A DNA stretch of 64,000 nt from UBA1723 sp045641625 (GTDB lineage Bacteria > Bacteroidota > Bacteroidia > Bacteroidales > Paludibacteraceae): NCBI GenBank assembly GCA_045641625.1, contig JAZUHH010000090.1:1-64000 (forward strand), written 5' to 3'. The first letter of the stretch is position 1. Each line of letters opens with the position of its first letter. The translations under genes were made by a program, and so were the position numbers. This document shows, piece after piece, positions 16,867 to 25,685 of this stretch. Under the pieces are notes generated by a model. That model ran no database searches and was not told the DNA's origin. It saw only the letters and a program-made list of their open reading frames with translations.

Positions 16867-18030
16867 ATGAGTAAAATAAAACTCTACTTAGCGTTATTTA
16901 TTTCTCTTCTGTTCTCTGAATTGTGTAGTGCCATAGAGCCTATTTTAGTTACAGAAAACACATTCAAGTTGAATGGAGAGGAGACTTTGTATTACGGGTT
17001 TGCCGCCGGAGACCAAATTATCTTTGATTTCAAGGAAGCAAACGGAAAGGCAGTAAAGGAGATTGAGATTGTAGAAATGCCTAGCAACACAAAGTTCCAA
17101 GATTTCAAAACAACAGAGATTAGCGACAAGAAAATCAAAGTTGACAACAACGGATTGTATGCATTCAGATTCAAGAATCCAATCATGGCAGGTCGAGTAT
17201 GCAAGATTAAGATTCAAAGAATTCCCGCCGACGAATCAAAAATTACTTTTGACACCGGTTGGCATTACGAGAATGTTAATGACACAACATTCATTCCTTA
17301 CACAGAAGATTCTTTGACTGGCTATGTCGATGAAAAGTATATTGAGACAGTGCAAGAAATAGTTGACACTAAGTATTCAACAGAAGAACTATATTCTGGA
17401 CAAATCTGGATAAAGAGCAAAGGTATTATACAAGAAGACAATCCAAGAGAATGTATATATTATCAAGTTCCTTATGAAAGAACGCAATTATCCGAAAGGA
17501 AAGTCAAAGCTTTAGTTATTTGGTTTGGTACGGGAAAAAACGCTGAGTCATACTTAACTATTAGTGATAATGATAACACTAAGAATATTGTAAAGGGAGC
17601 GGTTGAAGTTGCAGGATTCTTAAAGGGTGGCAAACTTGGAGCATACGCAGCTGGAGCTGCAGTTGATTTTGCTTTTCCTCCTACTGGTTCAAATAATACT
17701 GTACATTTTTGGATAACGGATGAAAGAAATGCAAAGTATTTCATAGCCGGAGAAAATTATCGAAATTATTATTCAGGAAAAGGCACAGGACAATGTTCCA
17801 GATTTACAGATAATCAATTTACGGGGAAAGGCACATATGCTCTTTGTTTCTATAATCCTAATGAACACAACAGAATCCGTGTTGTTGCAAATGTGACAGC
17901 ACTCATCGAAGAAAACACATATCAGAACGTTGATTACGAAAGAGTAAGACAAGTTCCTCAATATGTTACTTTGCACAAGAACAAATACAAGATAAAAACT
18001 ACCAAAGTAGTAAGAATGAACGGGAAATAG
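16867..18030 (+). CDS. Secreted protein of unknown function
   Basis: The open frame reaches back to 16684, but the signal peptide MSKIKLYLALFISLLF, ending near ELCSA, fixes the start at 16867, giving 387 residues. The mature part is mostly beta-type and polar, with a glycine/alanine-rich hydrophobic stretch (GGKLGAYAAGAAVDFAFPP) about 60% along. No domain is recognised and no C-terminal sorting signal is evident. The codons are AT-richer than the neighbouring housekeeping genes. It follows a structured region (16549-16816) that may be its leader. Export is well supported; function is unknown. Confidence 0.7.
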   Translation: MSKIKLYLALFISLLFSELCSAIEPILVTENTFKLNGEETLYYGFAAGDQIIFDFKEANGKAVKEIEIVEMPSNTKFQDFKTTEISDKKIKVDNNGLYAFRFKNPIMAGRVCKIKIQRIPADESKITFDTGWHYENVNDTTFIPYTEDSLTGYVDEKYIETVQEIVDTKYSTEELYSGQIWIKSKGIIQEDNPRECIYYQVPYERTQLSERKVKALVIWFGTGKNAESYLTISDNDNTKNIVKGAVEVAGFLKGGKLGAYAAGAAVDFAFPPTGSNNTVHFWITDERNAKYFIAGENYRNYYSGKGTGQCSRFTDNQFTGKGTYALCFYNPNEHNRIRVVANVTALIEENTYQNVDYERVRQVPQYVTLHKNKYKIKTTKVVRMNGK

Positions 18031-18344
18031 TACAACTAACTTTCATTCTAAAATCCGAATCAATATAGCTCCTCTGTCAATATATTCTATGATACAAGCT
18101 CCCAAAATATTAGATTCGTTCTTTTTAGATCAAAACACAATCTTAGAGGCATGAACAATTTGATTTTCAGATTTGAGCAAACTAACAATCAAAAAGAGAT
18201 TTTACAATCAGAATCCTCATTAGATTTGTTTGTGCCTTGATTCTTGTCAAATCAAAACAAAGTCAAAAGTGTAGTTGAATTTATATTTGTTATTCGTAGC
18301 AAAAGCTAAGTCAAAAGCAAAAATACAAATTCCATTACGCAATA
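18031..18344. other. Intergenic region without a gene
   Basis: AT-rich sequence with stop codons in all frames. It contains scattered short similarities (TAGATTCGTT near 18112 and TAGATTTGTT near 18221; AAGTCAAAAG at about 18259 and 18308) but no convincing RNA or reading frame. It ends in the terminator at 18345-18379. Confidence 0.5.
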
Positions 18345-18379
18345 AAAAAGCATCGTCAAGAAAACTGACGATGCTTTTT
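18345..18379. terminator. Bidirectional terminator
   Basis: AAAAAGCATCGTCA (18345-18358) pairs with TGACGATGCTTTTT (18366-18379), 14 bp with a 7-nt loop and T runs on both strands. It serves the SUMF1 gene ending at 18400 and any plus-strand read-through. Confidence 0.85.
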
Positions 18380-18399
18380 GTCTTATGGTCAATCTACGA

Positions 18400-19218
18400 T
18401 TACCTTCTCCTCATAGCTAGGCGGAACCCTAAGTTATTGAACTTGTAGTCCCTGTTGCTTATGCTACGGGCGGTTGTTCTCAGTGTCTGCGCCACATTGT
18501 CATAGCCTCCACCTCTAACTACCCTTAGATCAGCACTACTTACTGTATCTATCGGATTTACTTGAGATTCAGCGGAATAGTCATTGTACGAATCAATGCA
18601 CCATTCCCACACATTTCCGCTCATATCATATATTCCAAGCTCGTTCGGAGTCTTGGTGGCGACATTAGAGGAACTGCCTCCCTGCCAATACTTCTGCTTT
18701 TCAAACACAGCCACATCCTCCGGAGTGTTCGAGCCGCTGTAACGGAACTGCTGGCTCCTGTTTCCGCCTCTTGCGGCAAACTCCCATTCAGCTTCGGACG
18801 GCAGAGAGAACACCATCTTGTCCTCCTTCAACTCCTTCTCGAACATTTTGTTGAGCCTCTCCAGAAAACCGTCAGGACCGCAGATGTCGTTATAGCTCAC
18901 GCTCTCCACGGGACGTGAATAGCCTTTGTGCATAGCCACTTCTTTGCCCATGACCTCGTACCAAAGAGCCTGAGTGACCTCTGTCTCGCCGATGTAATAG
19001 TCCTTCAGCTTAACCATGTGCGTAGGCATTTCCGCCTGCTGGGCCTCTGTGTCGAAACCATCAAGGCTAGGGCTCATGCTTTGCGATCCCATAAGGAACG
19101 ATCCCCCGTCAACGTGAATCATCTTAAAGGACACATTTCCAGTAGTATAAAGTTTGTCCGAGTGACTGCAGGACGCCATGAACGGCAGAAAAAAAAGAGC
19201 AGAAAGAATTCTATTCAT
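18400..19218 (-). CDS. SUMF1-fold lipoprotein
   Basis: A 272-residue lipoprotein with the signal MNRILSALFFLPFMASC. The rest is a formylglycine-generating-enzyme (SUMF1) fold: MIHVDGGSFLMGS, IGETEVTQALWYEVMG, PSEAEWEFAARGG, GIYDMSGNVWEWC and VVRGGGY through NNLGFRLA. The active-site cysteine pair of true FGE, normally in the segment before the final GFR, is absent (VAQTLRTTARS here), so it is probably not an oxidase. T9SS lipoproteins GldJ and GldK share this fold. It is divergent from a T9SS type-B giant protein, with a minus-strand TAATTTTG box at 19272-19279. A role in surface assembly is inference. Confidence 0.85.
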   Translation of the reverse strand: MNRILSALFFLPFMASCSHSDKLYTTGNVSFKMIHVDGGSFLMGSQSMSPSLDGFDTEAQQAEMPTHMVKLKDYYIGETEVTQALWYEVMGKEVAMHKGYSRPVESVSYNDICGPDGFLERLNKMFEKELKEDKMVFSLPSEAEWEFAARGGNRSQQFRYSGSNTPEDVAVFEKQKYWQGGSSSNVATKTPNELGIYDMSGNVWEWCIDSYNDYSAESQVNPIDTVSSADLRVVRGGGYDNVAQTLRTTARSISNRDYKFNNLGFRLAMRRR

Positions 19219-19367
19219 ACAACATTAATTGAAAAACAGCGGATTTTTATCGCTGAAATCTTTAGATGAAGCAAAATTATCATTTTTAAGCAATTAAGTA
19301 GCAAAAAACCGGCTGATTTTTGTACTTTTGCAAGATAGAACGCATTAATTTATTTCTTTCGATCGTT

Positions 19368-22300
19368 TTGAAACGCGCACTTTTGACATATATCTGCTTG
19401 ATTTGGTGCTGTCTGGGGAACTGTTTTTCACAGATAAGGGAGTATGTGGTCGATGTGTGCGACGACACAGAGTATTGGAGCGCAGAGATAAAATCCCGGG
19501 ACGATGACGATGACACTCCCCCAAAAAGGGTAATTCCTCCGAGCGAATTCTTCACACCTAACGGAGCCGAATACAATGACTATGACAGGGAGAATGGCGA
19601 GTACGTCAAGTACAAGTTCTACGACTATTCTTGCCAGACGGACAGCTTTGTAGTGGAATGGAACTATGAGTTCAATCGAGGAAGCCGAGACAGCATAGTC
19701 ATAGTTCTGTCCATAACAACTGAGCCAGTAGAGGACCTTTCTTTTCTTGACCAGCTGAGAAGCGGAAAGGATGAGAAATCGAACACCAGGGAATTAAGAC
19801 TTGCAGTTGCTCCGAACACAGAGAAAGGCGACAGACTCCGCAAAGAGGACGGAGGAAACACAAAGTTTGTCATCAAGAAGGACCTGATCTATTACTACAA
19901 CGACGGCAACCTGACAAGAGTTGAACCCGTCAGCATCTGCAGGGTCCGCGGACTATGGGTGGAATTCCCGGTTGGCGGAGGCAGAATCAAAGACGTATCA
20001 TTCAAGGACTATACGAACGGAACGTCGTGGTACGAGGACTTCAGCGACTGTTCGAACGTGAACCTGTTCCCCAGATGTCCGGCTCCGGAACCTGAAGTGC
20101 TGGAAATATCTGCCAAGACTCCAACTTGCGAGAACTCTGACTTCATCCTCTCTGCAGAGTCTAACATAGAGCCTATAAAATGGGCTGGACCGAACGGATT
20201 CACCGCAGAAGGCACAAGTCTGCTGATTCCATACGACCAGGCTCAAAGCGGATGCTACATTGCCTACGCAAGAAGAGACCGCTGTTCCAGATACGTCTAT
20301 AAAAAGATATGCGTTGACATTCCTGACATCAACGTCAATACAGAGGCAACCTCGGTCGATCTCTGCAAGTCTGAAAAGTACGTGTGGGGAGATACCGTGC
20401 TTACCACAACCGGCCTATACACAAAGCACTACACAGACCCACAAACAGGATGCGACAAGGTAGAGATAGTTAATCTGAAGGTCCACAAGACAAGGGTTGA
20501 CCTGTACGAGAATCTGTGCTACGGAACAACAACCAAGTTCGACGGTGAAATCATCGGAGATCCGGGTGACTACACAACAACTGTAAGGAACTCGTCGAAC
20601 ACTTGCGACAGTACAACGGTTCTGCATGTGGACGTGATGCCACAAATCCCTTACACATACATAGACTCCACACTATGTTACGGAGAAATGTGGTTCGTTG
20701 CCGGCAGATACATAAGACCCGGAAGAAGCCTTCCTCTGATATACATGACAGATAACGGATGCGACTCTGTCGTTGTTTTTACTGCCAAAAACAGACCATT
20801 GGACTCCCAAATCCTTGAAGGAAAATACTTCTGCGAAAACTCGGAGATAGAGGCTTTCGGAAACATCTACACTCCTACAAAAGACACGACCATACAGAGG
20901 ATAACAGAAAACGAGTTCGGATGCAAGCGCTATGAAAGCCAACCGCTCATCATGGTGCCCAAGAAGGAGAACACAACCGTTGACACCCTGCTCTGCTACG
21001 GAGAGAAGCTTGTCATGCCTAACGGAGACCAATACACAAAGCCTGTCACTTTCAAGTACAAACATGAATCGAAGCTGACTGGCTGTGACTCTATCGTCAC
21101 ATACAACCTCTCTTTCCGCAAACAGGACATCGAGGTCAGGGACACTGTGTTCCTATGCGAAGAGGGAGGAATGAACCGACTTGAAAAGATCAGAAGCTTC
21201 GAGACAAACGAGTTCGGATGCAAGCGTACTATAGAGACTCCCGTTCTCCACAAGAATATATCCAAAACCGACCAGTTTATTGAAATATGCTATGACGAGA
21301 GAGTAACAGTATCCAACAAGGAATACTCTGAAAGCGGAGAGTACAAAGACACTCTGATCGCGTCAAACGGCTGTGACTCCATAATTACAACACACCTCAC
21401 AATACTGCCAAAGAGGGAGCAAATACTGGCTGAGACAATAGTCTGCACAACAGAAAAAACAGGAAGAGACACCATAGAGACAATTAAGGACGACGGAAAC
21501 AAATGTCCTCTCTATGTCCGCACCCCCATACTTTACCAGGAGCCAAAGACTGAGACTATAGACACATCACTTTGTGCAGGATACTCAATAGAGGTTGCCG
21601 GCAGAATATACGACACAACCGGAGAATATGAGATCCATACTACCGCAAAGAACTCATGCGACAGCACGATATACCTGAAGCTTACCGTGAGCGACTTGAT
21701 TGTAAAGGACCTGTACGACACAATATGTTTCGAAGATGTGTATAAGACACGCTTGTCCACCTATAATGAAACCGGAGACTACACAGAGAGGTACCATTCC
21801 AAAACGGCATGCGACACAATCATAAACATACACCTTTTCAAGCGTGACATTATTGAGGATGTCCGACCAACAATATTGGAATGCGAGGATGACACAACAA
21901 AACCTCTTACAGCAGATTATGTTGACGAATTCGAGGAAATTGACGGAAAGACTCTATGCCCCGTATATGTCAAGCAGCCGTACCATTTCGAATATACGGA
22001 ATACAAATACTTCAGCAAGGAGATCTGCTTTGAGGATTCCCACACAGACAGCCGAGGCAAGACATACAACACTCCTGGCGACTACACGATAAGGGATACT
22101 TTCAGCGCAAGCAACGGATGCTTGTCTGTACAGACCACTTATCTGACAATTGACGCAAGAAGAGAGAATCTGCTACCGGAAGAACGAATCTGTCACAAGA
22201 CAAAGAGCGGAAGGGATACTACAGTCACGAAACTGAATGACGGGGACCGATGCCCTCTTTACGAAATCCAGCCTCTATTGTTCCTTAACCCTACACAAAG

Positions 22301-24218
22301 CACAATAGACACGTTCATCTGCAGCAACAAGAGCCTGGCAGTGGCAGACAAGACTTTCAATGCCAAAGGAACATACACTGTCATAACAACTGCGTCAAAC
22401 GGCTGCGACTCTACGATCACGGTCAGACTTGGAATCAACCAGGTTCATACTATAGTGAGCTATGACACAATATGCGCCAACGAGAACTTTGTGACAGAAC
22501 AGAACGTCTATACAGAGTCTGGAGTTTACACGGAGATCTACACAGACTATGACGCTAACAAGTGTGACGAAATACACGAAATACATCTCTTCGTTCGTGA
22601 CGAGATGCGCGACACACTTGCAACTATCACGGAATGCAAGCCAGTAGGAACAGAGGAAGTGTTCCATGACAAAATAGATTTCGCATATTCACATCCGGAC
22701 ATCAGAACAGGTTGCGAGGTTAGCGTATATCAACCTTTCCACTATGCCTTCGAGAAACTGACAGAAGAAGACATCACCATCTGCGAAGGAACAAGCTATA
22801 ACGTAAACGGAATAGACTATGAAACGGGAGGAGAATACTCTGTTCTTTTGACAAGCGCAGAGGGTTGCGACAGCACATACAGATTCTACCTTACTGTAGA
22901 GCTTATGGAGAGACAAGTTCTTGACTCTGCCCTTCTTTGCTCAAGAGAGAATATCGGAATGAAATGGAACAGGCTTGACACCGTTCCTTCCGAAACAAGC
23001 AGCTGCCCTAGAATAGACATCACTCCTACTCGCAACATTCCTATCTATGACATTTACCTCGACACAACTGTCTGCAGTGGAATGTCAATAGAATTCGAGG
23101 GAAACATCTACAACTCTGCAGGAGAAAAGAAAGTGGTGCTGACAGCCCAGAACGGATGCGACAGTGTACGTCACCTCACAATAAACTATATAAATCCCAA
23201 GGAGACAAGTCTGAACATCCATCTGTGCAGCGGAGAAACTCACAACAGTTCTATTAAAAGTTATAACGCAACCGGACACTACATCGAAAGACTTTCCGAC
23301 GTGAACGGATGCGACAGTATTGCATACCTATATATTACTGTAGAGCCTTTGGAGGAAAAGCACCTTCCGAAAGTGACTTTCTGCGAGACAGACAGCATCG
23401 AATATCACGGAAAGACCTACACGACAAATGCAGTCCATGTCGATACTCTGTTCTCGAAAACCGGTTGCCCGATCTATCACTACACCGACATTGTCACAGA
23501 CAAGGAAATTCCATACGTAGAGAAGGAATACAGCTTGTGCGAGGGAGAAAGAAGATACATCAACGCATTCCCAAGCGGCATGGACGGAATAAAGTACCTA
23601 TGGTCGCCAAGCACATACCTTGAAAAGATTGGATCCGGCTCCACATACGTCTCTCCTGCAAAGAGCATTAACTACACAGTAACCATGACTAAGGGCAAGT
23701 GCAAGACTCAAGGTCTAGTAAAGATCAATGTACTTGAACGCCCGAAAATAAAGGAGATTATTGTTGACAAGCAGACTCAAGTTGCAACAATCGTTGCCAC
23801 AGGAGGCAGAGACATGATTTACTATTGCGAGGATCTGAATCACGAAAGCTCATACAACGAGATAGTATTCGAAAAGCCGGGAGGATACGATGTCAAGGTG
23901 GTTGACGAAACCGGATGCTTTGACAGCCTTCATTTCTTCTACGCTCCGCCGGTATTCCCTGAACCGTACTTCGTACCGGACGCAGAAGGAGACGACGCCT
24001 TGTGGCAAATCAAGGGGCTGGAGGCATACAATGGCTTTGAAATCTGGATCTATGACAGATGGGGAAAACTGCTGCAGCACTACAAGAACAACTTTACCGG
24101 ATGGGACGGAATGTATAACGGCTATCCAATGCCATCCACAGACTACTGGTACATCATCAGCATCGACTTGGGAGAGATAGAGCTTTCCGGCCACTTCACG
24201 CTGATAAGGAACAAATAG
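19368..24218 (+). CDS. Giant T9SS type-B cargo protein with alternating two-cysteine modules
   Basis: A very large secreted protein (1616 residues from the TTG at 19368). The frame is open from TTG 19320, but TACTTTTG at 19323-19330 looks like its promoter, and the TTG at 19368 gives an ideal signal peptide (KRALLTYICLIWCCLGNCFS). After about 230 residues of unique sequence comes an Ig/PKD-like domain (GPNGFTAEGTSLLIPY). About 21 modules of 45-50 residues follow, of two kinds, each with two cysteines (20335-23520). Then come a PKD-like domain and a C-terminal gliding-motility/CHU_C domain (FVPDAEGDDALWQIKGL, IYDRWGKLL, GWDGMYNG), the type-B sorting signal. It is probably an extracellular adhesin or surface filament. 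Function is inference. Confidence 0.85.
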   Translation: MKRALLTYICLIWCCLGNCFSQIREYVVDVCDDTEYWSAEIKSRDDDDDTPPKRVIPPSEFFTPNGAEYNDYDRENGEYVKYKFYDYSCQTDSFVVEWNYEFNRGSRDSIVIVLSITTEPVEDLSFLDQLRSGKDEKSNTRELRLAVAPNTEKGDRLRKEDGGNTKFVIKKDLIYYYNDGNLTRVEPVSICRVRGLWVEFPVGGGRIKDVSFKDYTNGTSWYEDFSDCSNVNLFPRCPAPEPEVLEISAKTPTCENSDFILSAESNIEPIKWAGPNGFTAEGTSLLIPYDQAQSGCYIAYARRDRCSRYVYKKICVDIPDINVNTEATSVDLCKSEKYVWGDTVLTTTGLYTKHYTDPQTGCDKVEIVNLKVHKTRVDLYENLCYGTTTKFDGEIIGDPGDYTTTVRNSSNTCDSTTVLHVDVMPQIPYTYIDSTLCYGEMWFVAGRYIRPGRSLPLIYMTDNGCDSVVVFTAKNRPLDSQILEGKYFCENSEIEAFGNIYTPTKDTTIQRITENEFGCKRYESQPLIMVPKKENTTVDTLLCYGEKLVMPNGDQYTKPVTFKYKHESKLTGCDSIVTYNLSFRKQDIEVRDTVFLCEEGGMNRLEKIRSFETNEFGCKRTIETPVLHKNISKTDQFIEICYDERVTVSNKEYSESGEYKDTLIASNGCDSIITTHLTILPKREQILAETIVCTTEKTGRDTIETIKDDGNKCPLYVRTPILYQEPKTETIDTSLCAGYSIEVAGRIYDTTGEYEIHTTAKNSCDSTIYLKLTVSDLIVKDLYDTICFEDVYKTRLSTYNETGDYTERYHSKTACDTIINIHLFKRDIIEDVRPTILECEDDTTKPLTADYVDEFEEIDGKTLCPVYVKQPYHFEYTEYKYFSKEICFEDSHTDSRGKTYNTPGDYTIRDTFSASNGCLSVQTTYLTIDARRENLLPEERICHKTKSGRDTTVTKLNDGDRCPLYEIQPLLFLNPTQSTIDTFICSNKSLAVADKTFNAKGTYTVITTASNGCDSTITVRLGINQVHTIVSYDTICANENFVTEQNVYTESGVYTEIYTDYDANKCDEIHEIHLFVRDEMRDTLATITECKPVGTEEVFHDKIDFAYSHPDIRTGCEVSVYQPFHYAFEKLTEEDITICEGTSYNVNGIDYETGGEYSVLLTSAEGCDSTYRFYLTVELMERQVLDSALLCSRENIGMKWNRLDTVPSETSSCPRIDITPTRNIPIYDIYLDTTVCSGMSIEFEGNIYNSAGEKKVVLTAQNGCDSVRHLTINYINPKETSLNIHLCSGETHNSSIKSYNATGHYIERLSDVNGCDSIAYLYITVEPLEEKHLPKVTFCETDSIEYHGKTYTTNAVHVDTLFSKTGCPIYHYTDIVTDKEIPYVEKEYSLCEGERRYINAFPSGMDGIKYLWSPSTYLEKIGSGSTYVSPAKSINYTVTMTKGKCKTQGLVKINVLERPKIKEIIVDKQTQVATIVATGGRDMIYYCEDLNHESSYNEIVFEKPGGYDVKVVDETGCFDSLHFFYAPPVFPEPYFVPDAEGDDALWQIKGLEAYNGFEIWIYDRWGKLLQHYKNNFTGWDGMYNGYPMPSTDYWYIISIDLGEIELSGHFTLIRNK
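20335..23520 (+). repeat. Array of about 21 alternating cysteine modules in the giant protein
   Basis: Type A modules (13) read roughly (L/I)C-x(20)-G-x-Y-x(8)-(G)CDS, for example LCAGYSIEV to SCDSTIYL. Type B modules (8) read C-x(20)-(G/x)C(P/K)xY-x-x-P, for example VCTTEKTGRD to CPLYVRTPIL. Reading along the protein the order is AAAB AB AB AAB AB AAB AB AAB. DNA copies are diverged, so the repeat is old rather than recently amplified. Confidence 0.8.
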
Positions 24219-24259
24219 CCTTCACATAAGGCCTATACAACCTAAAAAAGGTACTGCTA

Positions 24260-24300
24260 TTTTGGTCATTATGAATTAGAAATAAAATAATAGACCAAAA
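24260..24300 (+). terminator. Hairpin after the giant gene
   Basis: TTTTGGTC (24260-24267) pairs with GACCAAAA (24293-24300) over a 25-nt AT-rich loop, 41 bp past the stop. It has no real T run, so termination here would be weak. Confidence 0.4.
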
Positions 24301-24339
24301 ATTTAGAAATCTCAAACATTAGTATTAACTTTGCAACAC

Positions 24340-24449
24340 TTTTGCTATCCAATTAGCGAAAGTCACAAAAAAAGATATTTTAAATTTCAGTTCGTTTTAT
24401 GTGATTAATTATCCAAGCATTTCTACGCGAGTAGAGATGCTTGTTTTTT
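24340..24449 (+). ncRNA. Possible small RNA with its own promoter and terminator
   Basis: TAACTTTG at 24326-24333 predicts a start near 24340. The first 25 nt can fold TTTGCTA/TAGCGAA (one G-U) around TCCAAT. A 12-bp stem with a GCGA tetraloop (24415-24426 with 24431-24442, one G-U) follows and ends in GTTTTTTAT, a good terminator. The product would be about 110 nt. The alternative is that the terminator serves the giant gene, whose stop is 200 bp upstream, and the box is chance. Confidence 0.4.
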
Positions 24450-24471
24450 ATCTGGCAATTCCTTTAATCCA

Positions 24472-24530
24472 TAACTTTGCAATATTATGGACAGATAATG
24501 GATAAATATCGAGGAATTTTGATAACTTTG
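24472..24530 (+). promoter_or_regulatory. Two further TAACTTTG boxes before the Nudix gene
   Basis: TAACTTTG occurs at 24472-24479 and 24523-24530, both followed by CA. The second gives a leader of about 17 nt before the ATG at 24554. Together with the box at 24326 this is three near-identical boxes in 200 bp. No clear TTTG lies at the usual distance from any of them. Confidence 0.5.
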
Positions 24531-24553
24531 CAGTTGAATTTAGAGTTTACATT

Positions 24554-25078
24554 ATGGCAGAAGAATTATTCCCAATAGTTGACGAGCAAGGAAATACTAT
24601 AGGCAAAGCCACAAGAAAGGAGTGTCACGGAGGCACTTTCTATCTTCATCCGGTTGTACACCTTCACGTATTCAATTCCAAAGGCGAGCTTTATCTTCAA
24701 AAGCGATCAATGTCCAAAGACATCCAACCCGGCAAGTGGGACACTTCTGTAGGTGGACACGTGGATTACGGCGAGGAAGTAGAGACTGCGCTAAGAAGAG
24801 AGGCACGAGAAGAGTTGGGAATCAGCGAATACGAACCAAAACTTCTATGCAGATATATCTGGCAAAGTGCAAGGGAGAAAGAACTGGTGAATGATTTCTA
24901 CTGTATCTATGACGGAGACTTCAACATTGACCCTGTGGAAATAGACGAAGGTAGATTTTGGTCTTTTGAAGATGTTGAGGCCAACCTCGACACCCAAGTC
25001 TTCACTCCACAGTTTAATGGAGAGTTTGAAAGAATAAAGTCAATTTGGAAGTCTCTAATTGCCGGAACAAAACAATAA
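24554..25078 (+). CDS. Nudix hydrolase
   Basis: A 174-residue Nudix protein. The Nudix box lies at residues 68-90 (GHVDYGEEVETALRREAREE, then LGI) and matches G-x5-E-x7-REUxEExGU, with the glutamates that bind metal. The N-terminus (EELFPIVDEQGNTIGKATR) and the WDTSVGGHV segment resemble the YfcD/IPP-isomerase-like Nudix subgroup. It hydrolyses a nucleoside-diphosphate-X or isoprenyl-type substrate that cannot be named. The next gene starts 7 bp after the stop, so the two form an operon. Confidence 0.9.
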   Translation: MAEELFPIVDEQGNTIGKATRKECHGGTFYLHPVVHLHVFNSKGELYLQKRSMSKDIQPGKWDTSVGGHVDYGEEVETALRREAREELGISEYEPKLLCRYIWQSAREKELVNDFYCIYDGDFNIDPVEIDEGRFWSFEDVEANLDTQVFTPQFNGEFERIKSIWKSLIAGTKQ

Positions 25079-25085
25079 AAAGTAA

Positions 25086-25613
25086 ATGAAAAAAATTAGA
25101 TGTCCGAAGTGCGATAATTTCGTAACTTTCGAAGATGGAAACATAGAGGCTGGCTCCATAGTCAGCATCCACTGCCCTGACTGCGGAAAGACATTCAAGG
25201 TGCGCTTCAAAATCAAGCCAACTCAGATTGCTTCGGAGGAGCTTGTAAAAAAGGACGAGAATGACAACGAGGAAAAGTACGGCAAAATTGTAGTGATCGA
25301 GAACATATTCGGACAGAGACAGGAGTTTCCTCTTCACCTGGGGGACAATGTCTTTGGAAGAAGAAACCCGGACACTACCATAGACCACCCTATCCAGAGC
25401 GGAGACATGAGCATGGACCGCAACCACTGCACAATCTGCGTCAAGGAGAAAAACGGCAGAATCATCCACTCCGTAAAGGACAACGACAGCCTTGTGGGAA
25501 CATTCGTATCGAACGACATTCTTGCTAAAAAGGAAAACAGAATCATCGAAAGCGGAGAGATTATAACACTCGGAGCTACAAGCATGATACTAAAATTCGG
25601 TGAGGAAGAATAA
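25086..25613 (+). CDS. Zinc ribbon - FHA domain protein
   Basis: A 175-residue protein with two domains. Residues 1-40 form a zinc ribbon (C6, C9, C30, C33). Residues of about 68-172 form an FHA domain, a phosphothreonine reader: the landmarks are FGRR (90-93), the SMDRNHC segment (109-115, standing in for the usual S-R-x-H) and NDSLVGTFVSND. It is presumably cytoplasmic. FHA proteins usually pair with a Ser/Thr kinase, but none is in the window. It is co-transcribed with the Nudix gene. Confidence 0.85.
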   Translation: MKKIRCPKCDNFVTFEDGNIEAGSIVSIHCPDCGKTFKVRFKIKPTQIASEELVKKDENDNEEKYGKIVVIENIFGQRQEFPLHLGDNVFGRRNPDTTIDHPIQSGDMSMDRNHCTICVKEKNGRIIHSVKDNDSLVGTFVSNDILAKKENRIIESGEIITLGATSMILKFGEEE

Positions 25614-25685
25614 AAAATCGAGCTAACATGTGTTATAAAACACAAAAACATTGTATTTTTGCAACAGATATATAATATATTAGGT

